In this document: piece after piece, positions 10,951 through 21,700 of the stretch
Layout: each line of letters opens with the position of its first letter
How positions within the stretch are numbered: position 1 is the first letter of the stretch
NCBI RefSeq assembly: GCF_000315625.1
Contig: NW_005434667.1
Coordinates: 984,438 to 1,048,437 of the forward strand
Origin: Guillardia theta CCMP2712
Lineage: Eukaryota; Cryptophyceae; Pyrenomonadales; Geminigeraceae
DNA length: 64,000 nucleotides
Direction: 5' to 3'
Translations under genes and position numbers: made by a program
The notes under the pieces: generated by a model
The model's database searches: none
Told to the model about the DNA's origin: nothing
Seen by the model: the letters and a program-made list of their open reading frames with translations, nothing else

Positions 10951-12428
10951 GCTGCCTTTAGGTCGATCTGTCGAAGATGACAAGTGAGGAAAAATCCAGA
11001 AAAAAGAATCAAAAATCAAATACAAGACACAAATGGATGAAGATTACATGAACGGCATGACACAAGTTATAGCCTGAAACTAAGCACTCATGAGATATTC
11101 CACAGACTCAACATCAAAAGAAGGAGGAGCCAAGCGCAAGGAAGGACATGGCGGAATAGAGGGAAGAGCGGACACAGCGGAACCCAAGAACGGGGGAGAG
11201 GTATTGGTCATTCAAGAAGGCGACTGGACGGTCGTATCTCAACATGTTAGGGGTAGGGTGAACTCTCGATACTAGCACCGGTACTTCTCCAGGTGTCTAT
11301 GGGGGTGATCATTGTCCCGAGTCCACGGTTGCCAGGGTCACGGTACGGTGGGGTGGCTGTTGAACTAAGGCGTGTCACTCTGGAGCCTGAGCGAGGGTCA
11401 CAAGGCACCGTCGGGCAGTCACCGGGCAGCGGGACCGGTGCGGGAAAGAAAGAATGCCTCTGAAAAGGACCGGTAGTCTTCGATCCGCCTGGTCGCATTT
11501 TGCACACCTTCACGGTCACCGGGTGGCACTAGTGTACGCCCCATACAACGGCCCGCCGGAGTCCGACTGCAACCGGGCGGCCGCTAGCGGCGGCGACTCA
11601 GTCACTGTCACGTGACTCGCGGCGGGAGGCGGGGCCGGGCCCGCCCGGCGCGCGCGCCGCCCGGCCGGTGCCGGCTGGGCCCGCGCCTGCGGCCGCGCAC
11701 TGCAGTCACAGAAGACAGCGTGGTTCAAGTTCTCAGCGGGTTTCTCTTCTGACCGCCTAGTCTGGGCCCGCAAGTTTCTGGCAGAGAGTTCAGGCTCTAG
11801 AGTCACCGTCCGGCCGCCCGGCAAAGCCTTGAAGTTCGGACTCCGGGAGGCTGGCCGGGCCGGGCGGACGGCGAGCCTGTCACGTGAACTTCGGTATGAG
11901 GGGGATGAAGCAGCCAGCGTTACGTAGAGACAGCACGTGCGGTGAAGGATCTCAATGCGCTGCACACTAAATACGCGATGAGAGGTAAGGCAGAGGAGGT
12001 GTGATGCTGAGAATGCTCTCTGATTCGGTAATGAAAACATCTTACGACCTACATTATCTCTTTCATACGCTTTGCGATGATGATTTCGTTGACTTCCCTT
12101 TGAACCGAACTCAATAGTCATGTGTGGGAGTTGTTGGGATAATTTCACGAGACTGATGAAAGCTCGTTGCAGGAACAGAAAATAATTTCAGTTGAAACAC
12201 TCAATCAGAGGGCCTTTGGTTAACTCCTTCATTCGCGAAGAATGGAAGTGAGCTGCTATTTCAAGAAGCGATTGACGCGGTTTTTGAACATTTAATTGAA
12301 AAATTCTTGGACGGTCTTATCTAGCTTCAAATATGTATATTGTACAGTAAAAATGTAAACTACGTCGAGTTGTCAAATAACAAAGAACCCATTCTTGCAC
12401 ATTCAGTGGATTCAGGAATGTCCGGCTG
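10951..12428. other. Intergenic with CpG-rich island
   Basis: About 1.5 kb between two minus-strand genes. From about 11520 to 11900 the sequence is extremely GC and CpG rich (runs such as cccggcgcgcgcgccgcc near 11645). It carries the palindrome gtcacgtgac at 11607-11616, another CACGTG at 11881-11886, and many GTCAC/GTGAC words between 11330 and 11880. The long minus-strand open frame across it is explained by low stop-codon frequency in GC-rich DNA. It is likely the upstream regulatory region of the aldehyde dehydrogenase gene. Confidence 0.6.
11607..11616. promoter_or_regulatory. E-box/G-box palindrome gtcacgtgac
   Basis: A perfect 10-bp palindrome containing CACGTG, the core bound by bHLH and plant-type bZIP factors, inside the GC-rich island about 660 bp upstream of the aldehyde dehydrogenase ATG. 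A second CACGTG lies at 11881. Regulatory use is inferred. Confidence 0.35.
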
Positions 12429-15226
12429 TCATTTCCCCTTCTTTCCCCTAGATCTGCGGATGGCCTCAGCATCGAGCTCCTCCCATATTCTACCCTGGTA
12501 GCGAGTCCGTGAGAAGGCCAGTGCTGCCGTGTTCAACTCGATCGCATTGAACGACCTCACTTGTCTCTTGAGAATCTCTTGCTCGAAGATGGTGAGTTGA
12601 ATATGCTTCATGACGTCAGTTATCCCGAGAGCCCATAGCAAGGAGATCAATGAGTGATTGGTCAGCTTCTGCAGAAAGCCAGCATCGAGGAGGCACGCTA
12701 TATCCTGAAAAAGCCGTTCGTCCCTTAGCCCAAGTTTGCAACAGGACCAGGCAAAACTGGAAAGTTGATGGCTTGGGATGTTGTGCACTCCCCTTCTCTC
12801 TATCTCTTGGCTGATTCCTTTCATGGTATCCACGAAGTACTCATCCCTTCCCTTAAGTATGTGCGCATAGGCCCAGGCGATGTTGACCAAGGAGAGAGTT
12901 GAAAAAGTGCTGATGTCCTGAGAGCGAAGGCACTCATTCACAGGAAACAAGATCAACTTCTCCATGGGGAACGAAACAGCGAAAGACCAGACGAGCAGAG
13001 ACAAGTCCTTGGACCTGAATCCCTTCAAGGGATTGGAGAGTACCCAAGTGCGAATCAACATCATCAGCTGTAGCTCGGCAATATCCTCCTTGTGCTGACC
13101 AAAACTCTCATCCAAAGGATCCAAGGACGAGTGAGAATACCGCGAATTCTGCGAAAGTTGTTTGGTCCCCGTATTTGGAACCTGACGTACACGCAACCTG
13201 TTTGCCAAGACCCACGAAAAACTTGTGATCTGATCTTCAGTGAGTTGCTGTAAGCCTATCTGCTGCAGCCATGGAACGAGTGCTTCGAAAAGTTCGTAGC
13301 CGACATTAGAATTCGAATATCCATGGATAAGGAGGCAGACATCTTTGACCTTGAAACTTGATAATCCCACCTTCATGACCTGATGAGATTTGAGTAAGAT
13401 CAATACACGGATGTATAGAAAACTTACATGATCAGAAAACATTTGCAAGATGTCGTCATTGATCTCATTGCACTTTGCCAGAGCCCATACAATGTTTGAA
13501 ATTGACTATTGGCTGAATATTATGATCGCACAAACACAAAGAGAAAAATGCACCTGAGGAGAATATCTTGACAACTGAGATGAAGGATGCAACAGGCCCT
13601 TTTTTGCTTTGTCAAACAAATTGCTGCAGGAACACGAGAGTCTTTTCCAAGATTTGGCTATCGCCCAGAGCACAATAGATAATTCCTAAGTTAATTGTCA
13701 TAGACCACCTTCAAACAGGACAAATTGAGACGGAGAATTCGAACCTGAGGATTTTTGAAAGAAGAATGCCTTGACCAATCTTCCAATAAATTACAAACTG
13801 AATCATCCAAACCACCTTGAATGATGACCATCGCCCATACGAGATTCGAAATCTACAATAAATGAGATTTTAGCTGCCATAGTCCGCAAATCAGTACACC
13901 TCTTGACTCTTGAAGTTCTCTAATCCCCTAGCAACCACCTCTTCCCGCACGCTTGAAGCCAGTATTGTATCCTTGTATTGAATCTTCGCAATGGCCCAGA
14001 GAAGATTGCTTAGACTTTGAGCTGAGAAATTCTTCAAGCCACACGTAAGGGTCATATTTGAGAGGACTCTGCATTCAAACCGAAAGATCAGAGAGAAGAG
14101 AGGACGGGAGAGGAAGAGAGCAAGGGATTGAGGGAGTTTGCAATGACTTATAGTCACCTCATGCAGTCAACATCCTGATAGCCTACATTGCCGAATGACC
14201 AGGCAATGTTGGAGATGTCCAGGGGGCTCAAAACCTCTCCTTGAATATTCTGCAGCCGAACGGATACTTGTTGCATCACCTGAATCAGATCAGCTAAAAG
14301 TTTCCTTAAGGTAAAATGCACATACCTCCATCTTGACCTTTTTTGGCAACGAACTTTTGGATGCACACCATGCAAGTCTAGACAAAGAGAAAATGAGTCA
14401 TGGATTGTGAAAGCATTTGAGTATTCCAGATATACCTTGCAACAGCTTCGATGTCTATGTCATCTACCCTCAAGTCCAAAAATCTTTGAAAAACGTGATT
14501 TACAATGTCACCATATGGCTTCCCCTCTGTATTCTTTTGTTGACCGAGAAGTTGTTGGGCCCTCGTTCCACACCATGCCAAGGACGTGTAAGATCGAAGA
14601 TCGAACTTGGAAGGCTCTTCTTCAAGTAATGTTAATAGTGTCCGAACGATTCTTGAAAAACCTTCAAACAGAACCAATGTTCAGTTGCCAATATACCTCA
14701 ACGTGGCTTTATCAGTGAGTAGATGGACTTGACGGTTGTTCGCTTTGCATGCGCTTAAGATACCCCGCAAGATTGTGATGTAGTTGATGACAGAAATATT
14801 ACCTCCACTCTGAACGCAGTCAGATCACGCACACCAAACGACCTTATTGAATTCCTCCCTCACCTCCTCGTCCTCCTCAACGAAAGCACGGAGTATCCTC
14901 TGAGAACAAGACATTCAAGACGTCAGTCAAGCTCACATAATACAGAGCTTCTCAAGTACATGAGGGTCATTGAGCTTCACCAGGAAGGCATTGAACTTCT
15001 TGGACCGAACCTCTGGATCTTCGCCCACATTATTTTCCGTTTCTTTGCCATCGGGGATACAAAAGACAACAGAACGTGCGATGCGGTGCTTGAGGAAGAT
15101 GCTTGGACATGTGAAGAGAGAAGCTCGGCAAGGAGGACATGTAGGACATCCCAGTTGGAAGGAGCTTCCCTGCTGCACCATGGCGCTCTTTAGCATGACC
15201 AGGAATAAAAGCCACCTCCCCGCCAT
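12429..15226 (-). CDS. Organelle-type helical repeat protein (OPR/RAP-like), secretory N-terminus
   Basis: About ten exons joined by eye from the ATG at 15226 to the stop at 12429. Repeated helical units carry a Leu/Ser-N-(I/L)-x-W-(A/S) signature: LDISNIAWSFGNVGYQD, QSLSNLLWAIAKIQYKD, ISNLVWAMVIIQGG, LSIVLWAIAKSW, SISNIVWALAKCNE, LSLLVWSFAVSF, LVNIAWAYAHI, LSSFAWSCCKLGL and LISLLWALGI. This pattern is typical of OPR/FASTK/RAP-type proteins that bind and process organelle RNA. I do not see a RAP domain at the C-terminus, which ends in basic SRGKKGK. The N-terminus (MAGRWLLFLVMLKSAMV, then Ser/Cys/Arg-rich sequence) looks like a signal peptide plus transit region, as expected for plastid import through secondary membranes. 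The target RNA is unknown. Confidence 0.68.
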
Positions 15227-15300
15227 TGCGCCTGCTCGAATGCCTCTATGTAGACTCGCAGTTGACTGAAAATTATACTTTGATCCCCCCCTTCTCCGGC

Positions 15301-16222
15301 ATGGTAGGTCGGGCGTTCTTGGCTGGGGCAGCAGCGATCGTAGTGGGCTACCATGGGCTCAGCTGCGCCCTTCAGGCTGTCTACTACCTGCGAAGAAGAT
15401 GTTCGCCGCAAGAATGGAAGATCCAACCCCAACGCTTCGTCCGTCTCCAGTCTCCAGCGTGCTGGTCCCCGTTTTTAGGACGGTGGTTCGGAAGGAGAGA
15501 GGGAAAGGAGGAGTACCACGACTTTGTTTGCGCGATGAACGTGATCACAGCCGGGTGTTCTGCAGGGTTTGTTGTGCGCAGCATTGTGCGCGGGAGCACG
15601 CGTCTCCTGTTCGATTGGAAAGCTGCGGGCCGCCTTCCTGGGGTTGTAGGAACCTTTTGCTTGGCGGTGGGATGGCAGTCAGTTCTAGAGTACTACTGGC
15701 ACAGGTTGATGCACCTTCCTTTCTTCTACAAGCACTTCCACAAGGTGAGCTGGCTCAAAGGCGCCGAGAACCTCTCTCTTGTCAGTTGCTCCCTCCTGAC
15801 ATGCTTTTATCAGATGCATCATAGCTACAAGTCGCCACAGCCGTTCGATGACATGTACATCCACCCTGTTGAAGCCGTCGGCTACTATTGCATTCTTTAC
15901 TCTCCCCCCTTCGTCTTTCCTTTGCATGTCTACGGTTTTGTGCTCTACATGGCCATCATGGGGGTCTGTGGAATCTTGGACCATAGTGGAATCAAGTGGG
16001 GTTTCCTTGGGATTTACAACACTGAAGATCATGACAAGGTCAGTGGAATATGACCTGTGCTCCACATTCTGAACTGGATTGACCTGTTCGCAGCATCACG
16101 AGCATTTTGATTGTAACTTTGCGTTTCCTTTCGTGTGGATGGATATTCTTCATGGAACCTTTGCGGGTGATCATATGGGAATTCATTACCCCTTGTCTTC
16201 GGCGAAGCTCGGTATGAAGTGA
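15301..16222 (+). CDS. Fatty acid hydroxylase / sterol desaturase superfamily enzyme
   Basis: Exons 15301-15744, 15814-16038 and 16094-16222 give 265 residues. The diiron histidine motifs are HRLMH, HKMHH (formed by splicing out intron 1) and HDKHHEHF (formed by splicing out intron 2), plus a late GDHMGIHYP. Hydrophobic segments at the N-terminus and around LPGVVGTFCLAVGW and PPFVFPLHVYGFVLYMAIMG fit a multi-pass ER enzyme that hydroxylates or desaturates lipid or sterol chains using O2. The substrate cannot be told from sequence. An in-frame ATG at 15226 exists, but the one at 15301 leaves a normal start for this family and avoids overlap with the divergent gene, whose start is only 74 bp away. 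Confidence 0.88.
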
Positions 16223-16504
16223 TTTATTGCAAGCACTTGCTCTTAGTATGTCTCAGGTGTCAGGAGGAAGAATCTTAAATCATGATACCACACTGTGGAA
16301 CTCAATCTTTGTTTTCGCCCTTGTCTTCATAAATGTTTAATTACCCGTGGGCCGGTGATATTCATCTTCAAACAAGGAGGTCATGCCAAACAGGATGGCA
16401 AAACTGATTGCTGAACAATCACAGAGCTCAATCAGCACACGAGTTGACATGGGTGACATCGATGCAGAGTCGTGAGGAGAGTCTGAGTGGCGACAAGGAG
16501 AGGG

Positions 16505-16597
16505 GGAAGAGAAGGAGAAGGAGAAGGAGAAGGAAGCGACGGAGGAGGAGGAGGAGGAGGAGGAGGAGGAGGAGGAGGAGGAGGAGGAGGAGGAGAA
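16505..16597. repeat. Purine microsatellite (gaagga)n/(gga)n
   Basis: gaaggagaaggagaagga units followed by about 18 uninterrupted gga triplets from 16541. The strand is pure purine, so it can form a triplex (H-DNA) in principle. Confidence 0.95.
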
Positions 16598-16822
16598 ACG
16601 AGCAGAGGAGGAGCGGGAGGACGTTCGTCACTCAAGCAAAGCGACGAGACTGTCGCCAAAAGTCCTCATGTTGAGGGTTTTATTTGACCTTGGGGTAGGG
16701 GGTCCTTCCAGGATATATCTGGGGTAGGGGTGTGTGTAGGTTAGTCGGCGCAACCATGGCACTCACAGGAAGGTGAGGACAAGAGGGACAAGGTGGAGGG
16801 AGAAGGATGTTTCAGGTCGTTG

Positions 16823-16862
16823 TGATGACGATGACGATGATGATGATGATGACATTGATGAT
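16823..16862. repeat. (gat/gac)n microsatellite
   Basis: About 13 imperfect gat/gac triplets in an otherwise non-coding stretch. Confidence 0.85.
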
Positions 16863-17054
16863 GGATATGGTCGTGTTAATGAAGACGAGAGATGGTGTAG
16901 ACAACAGTTGACGATGACCAAGATCCAGCAACGCTTTGATCTGGTGTCAGTGCAGTGAAGACGCGATAAAGAAGATGACCAGATTGCGTGTGAGAATGAG
17001 AGGGGGTCAGAAGAGATCAGAATAGGGTGATGATAAGGGCAAACGGATGGTACG

Positions 17055-18733
17055 ATGAGAGCAAGGTCGGTTAGTAGGTTTCACAAGAATACGAAGATCA
17101 GAAGCCTTGCAGACTGCTTCGTATTTAGCTTGTTCAAATCCAATGGCAGGGCTGCGGTCATCACAGGAGGCTCATCTGGAATTGGATTGGCCATCGCAAA
17201 CATGTTGAAGAGGTGAGAGAAATGCAGCAAACTTGTCAGATTCACAACTACATTCAGGGAGGGTGCCAAAGTAATCATCGGCGATGTTCAGAAGCCTCCA
17301 AGCACCGATGATTGTATGCAGGACCAACCAATCGAGGAAATTTTCTGATCTCTTCAACAAACAGCGATCATGTACTGCCCCTGTGACGTCACCAAGTTCA
17401 AAGATCTAGAGGCAAACGGCCAGTGTTCTTCTCACCAACCCCTCTAACCAAAAACTGCCTTCAATAGAACTTGCTTCACCAGTCTTGCAAACCATATGGA
17501 CATGTGTCGGTGAGAGTCGTTTCGCTTCATGGCAGTGATTAAGTCTGAATGAACATGTCAGATATGGGTCAACAATGCGGGAATCCAGAGTGAGACGAGA
17601 CATCGTCCTTTCAGCAACAAGGTTTGGTTGTAGGCTGTATAGAGATTGATTGATTGACGTGCTCTGATCAAAGGCGATGATGGATACCGTGCGCGAGAAT
17701 GTGCAGAAGATCCTATCGATCAACCTTCAAGCGGTGAGGAGGTTTAGGGGCTAATGGATCTGAGTGACAGCTCGCAGGTAATCGAAGGGTCAAAGCTTGC
17801 TGTATGCATTTGTCTCCTTGAAATCCCACAAGTTCTTAGTCTTTCTGGTGCAGATCCGCCACATGAAGGATCATGGACATGGTGTTTGAGAATGAGCATC
17901 TTTGAGAGAAGGTTTGACGATGACGATCAGGGGGTTCTGTGATCAACATGTCTTCACTTTCGGCATTTATTCCTCTCTCAAACGCTCCGGTTTACTCTGC
18001 AACGAAGGTCCTGCGTGAAGGTGTTGACTGCAATCGATCTGAGATGTTCTGTGTTGTTCAGGCGGGAGTGAATCAATTCACAAGGTGATTTAGAGCACGA
18101 GCAAGAGCGATCCATGTTGAGTTGTTGCGTCAGAGCCGCTGGCTTGCATCTCGGCCCTGAGAATCCTATCAAAGTGAAGGAGACTATTGGATGACGCAGA
18201 TGAATTGACTTGGTTGCCAGGTGCATGCCATCTGTCCAGGATTCGTCGACACTCCTCTCATCTCAGACATGCGGCAAAGTAGGCGATGTGCTGTAAAGTG
18301 CTGGTGCTGACTTGTGTGTTATCCTCGCAGTGATTGAGCATGAGGTAGGAGAGAAGTGAGTACTCACTATCCCTCTTTCCGTCTCTTATCCACCTGCTGC
18401 AGGCTCATCAGCGCGGACGAGATCGCGAGCGCGGCGTTGGAGTTGGTCAGATCTGAGCTCTGACTTGCAAGTGCTGATGGGTCGTTGACAGATCAGCCCC
18501 AAAGATCCCAACATGCAAAACGGCTCCATCATGAAGGAAAGATTGTCTTGTCTTTCTTCAATCTAGTCTCGTCTTACCTCCCCTTGCCTCTCCTAGCCTT
18601 TCTGTCTCATCTTGTCTTGTCCTTTTGCTGAAGGGAAGTGCAGGTGTACATGAAGGACGGCAAACTCATCAAGGAGGTCTTCGACTTTCCCGGGGCTTTC
18701 AGGGGGAAGAAAGTTCTGTTCAAGGACTTGTGA
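17055..18733 (+). CDS. Short-chain dehydrogenase/reductase, 15-PGDH-like, about 16 introns
   Basis: NAD(P)-dependent oxidoreductase of the classical SDR family. Spliced reading from ATG 17055 gives: AAVITGGSSGIGLAIA (cofactor TGxxxGIG), KVIIGDVQ, YCPCDVT, IWVNNAGI, ILSINLQAVIEGSKLA, GGSVINMSSLSAF (catalytic Ser), APVYSATK (catalytic Tyr/Lys), VHAICPGFVDTPL, and a C-terminal part LISPKDPNMQNGSIM that resembles the NGxxM ending of 15-hydroxyprostaglandin dehydrogenase. The predicted protein is about 285 residues spread over about 17 exons, some only about 25 nt. The intron at 17412-17467 uses a GC donor. The stop at 18733 is 40 bp from the stop of the convergent THADA gene. The natural substrate is unknown. 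Confidence 0.85.
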
Positions 18734-18772
18734 GAGGTTCTCTATCTCCGGCTCCTTTTTGCCTGATGAATC

Positions 18773-21700
18773 TTAACGCTGTTGCTCAAACATCTCCAAG
18801 TATTCCATCGCAATGCTCCCCCACTCCCGCTCCACCTGTTCTTCACAGCCCACCTCTGCTAGTAGTTTGCGGGCCTGGTCCTGCCCCATGCCTGTGTGTC
18901 TCATAGCCCATCGCACAGCATCGGAGAAGATGAACAAGATCAAGCCATGCTCCAGCTCGTACGACTCATCCTCTGCCGCGAAGATCTCCTCTTGAACTAC
19001 CTCCTTCCTCTCCCTCTCGCCATCTCCCTGCACTTCAGCTCCAACCCTCTCACAGTACTGAGGCCAAGTGGCCGTCGCTCTCTCGAACTCCCTGCACGTC
19101 ACATCAGGAGACATCGACATCTTTCAGTCGCCTCACCGTCTCACTCTCTGCATGTGAGAGACCAGGAGCACCTTCCCGCCCTCTCCTGCGCACCGCAAAC
19201 AAATCCATCGCATCAGACAGATGGCGGCGACGAGGCGATGGGTCGCGAGGGGATGCCGCCTCCTCTCCTTCAGGCCCACGACGCTGAGATCGACAGAACG
19301 AAGCGCGAGGATGCTTGCTTTCTCGTAGATGCTCGGGTCCTTGTCTTGCAAGAGGATCAGCAGGCAAAGCAAACATCTTGACGAGGCATCAGCGAGTGCG
19401 GCAGCATTGCATGTCAGAATGCGCGAGTCCCCTAACGCATCCAGACAAGATCTTCGGAGATTTTGAGGTTCTGAGGGATTTATGCCTTGCTCAAGTCTGA
19501 TGACCCACCTGCAATCATGAAGTTGATCAATACAAGGAAAGTTTTCAGTTTCCAAGTTTGACCTGTCGATCCGCTCATTCATAGAGGGCATTGAAGCCTC
19601 TACGTTGGCCTGATGGATCAAAGCAGCAATCCAGTTTGCTGTGACTCGAAGGGCTGCTGATGTTACTTCATGCCTTGAAGACGAAAGGAGCTGGGACGCT
19701 TTCGTCTGAGAGGAATTCAAGTTCGACAAAGAAATAGCGGAAGGCGGGAATCTTTCAAGACAGCAAAGAATCCCACGAATGCAATCACTGTTTGTTTCCA
19801 ATTCTGCAAAGTATCTCAGTTAAAAAAAAAAGCGATCATTGTAACTCACCGATTTTGGACATGAGTAGTTGGTACAGACGCCCGTCATGGAATGATTTTG
19901 GAAGAAGTGACTCGATGTGAGATAGAGCAGCTATCTTCACCTGTGATGACAATCAGAAGGTACAAGTAAGAGAGATAATCACCTCGTCAAGGCTGTGAGA
20001 CAACAATGCCTCGAAAGTCTCAAGATTCAATGGACATCTTTGCAGTTTCATTCGCATCATTCTCAGCAATACCTGTGCGGGACTCAGAAATATTGACAAC
20101 TGCTGGAAATTTCGTACTGATGTCGCCTGAAACGACATTGATGGTTTCCCCTCAACTTGTTCATACAGTTTATCCGCAAACACCAGTTGCCTCAAGGTTT
20201 CTAGTGTTTGGTCTACAAGGCTTTCTTGACTCAAAACAGTTTGTATCTGTTTTTCATACTTGACGAGGATTGCTTCAATTGTTGAGAGAAGGAGCAATCG
20301 CACTGGCTTGTCTGCAAGCTCTACAAATGATGCTTCGAGGAGAGAAACAAAGACCGCGCAGGAGTCAGCATCCGACAGTTGTGCACTGCTCGTCAAGATC
20401 GTTCTAAGAAACAAAATCTACAGCAGTTTGTCATCCCACTATCTACAAAAGGAACCAAGAACCTGGCCATGAAGGATGTTGTTCGATGCATCATCGTCAT
20501 TTTGGATCCCTGATGCAAGTTTGGTGATGTCTCTTGATATCTCGACCGCGACATCGCAAAGTTTAGACCTTGTTGACAAAGTCAGTCTCTACATTGCAGG
20601 CAACGAGCTGGGACCTTTCGGTCAGAGCGACCGCTGCAAGTGCCGCACTCTCCCTCACTACTTCATACTCGTGCGAGAGAAGTTCGATGGCCAGAAAGCG
20701 CATCCTTGAGATGAAGGGCTGCGATGAAATGGATTCTGTCCTCAACTTTGCAAGAAGACAAAGACAAGGAAGGACGCGAGAAATCGCAGCGGCTGTACCC
20801 AATAATCAGAGACATCCTTTCGCAGATCTCAAAAGCGCACAGTAAGCACAAAATAAGACAATCATCAGACAGTCTTTCAGTGTCGATTTTCAAGACTACC
20901 TTTTCCGGTTTGCTTCTGCTTTGACTCTTCTTCGAGGATCCCTAAAAGTTCTCTCTGAAATTCTGGGAAGAGACGGAAGAAGTGATCGGAGGACTTGTAG
21001 TTTTCTTGCTTTCCCAACGATCGCTCGATCGCAGCGCTGAAAGCCTGACCAATTCAAACTCACGATCCCTACAGGCATGATAACATGGCACTGCAATAGA
21101 TTTTCAAATGCAATGAGATGTAGCGAGAATGCATGGTGATACAAAAGAATGAATCAAATGCCTCAGCGAACTCACGAGATTAGCCGCGTTTCTGATCATC
21201 CATTCTTGGCTGGATAGTGCCGTAGCGATAGAGCAAAGAATTTCATCCCCCAGGACATCGAGAGCTTTTGATCCAACCTGACAAGACTCGTCACGAAGGT
21301 GAGGACACTTGCGATCTTGACCTTTGCGTGGAGCAGGATCTGTCTGATAACATGCAATGCATGCAATCTCGATGCAACATCGACAGGGTCCTGGTGCTTG
21401 TCGATAGGAAGCCCGATGCTCGCAGATGAGAGAAAAGTAGATTTGGTGGAAGTTGAGGTACAAGTTCCATCGTTCTGCATGCAGTTTCAAACTATCAAAA
21501 GTGTTCAGAAGCTGATAACCCGAAGGTCTTTGGGATCAACAAGTCTGATGATTTGTGGCAAAAAATCTTTAAGCTGCAATTATGGATAAGAAGGCAATGG
21601 GGAAGTTTGCAGGCAACCATCGTGTCTCCTCCTCTTTCGACCGAAAGAATAGCAGTGATTGCATGACTGATTTGTGAGCTTCTCCTGGTGATGGAAAACA

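Larger units (their letters stand above)
16223..17054. other. Intergenic, simple-sequence rich
   Basis: No supported gene. It contains a GAGAAG/GGA purine repeat (16505-16597) and a GAT/GAC repeat (16823-16862). Open frames here translate to Arg-, Gly- or Asp-runs and are repeat artefacts. Confidence 0.6.

Noticed and set aside
11516-12148. 210-codon minus-strand open frame
   Set aside because: It spans the CpG island where stops are rare; composition is Arg/Ala/Pro-rich with no domain and no exon-like boundaries.
16408-16687. Arg-, Gly- and Leu-rich open frames
   Set aside because: All are readings of the gga microsatellite; nothing flanking supports a gene.
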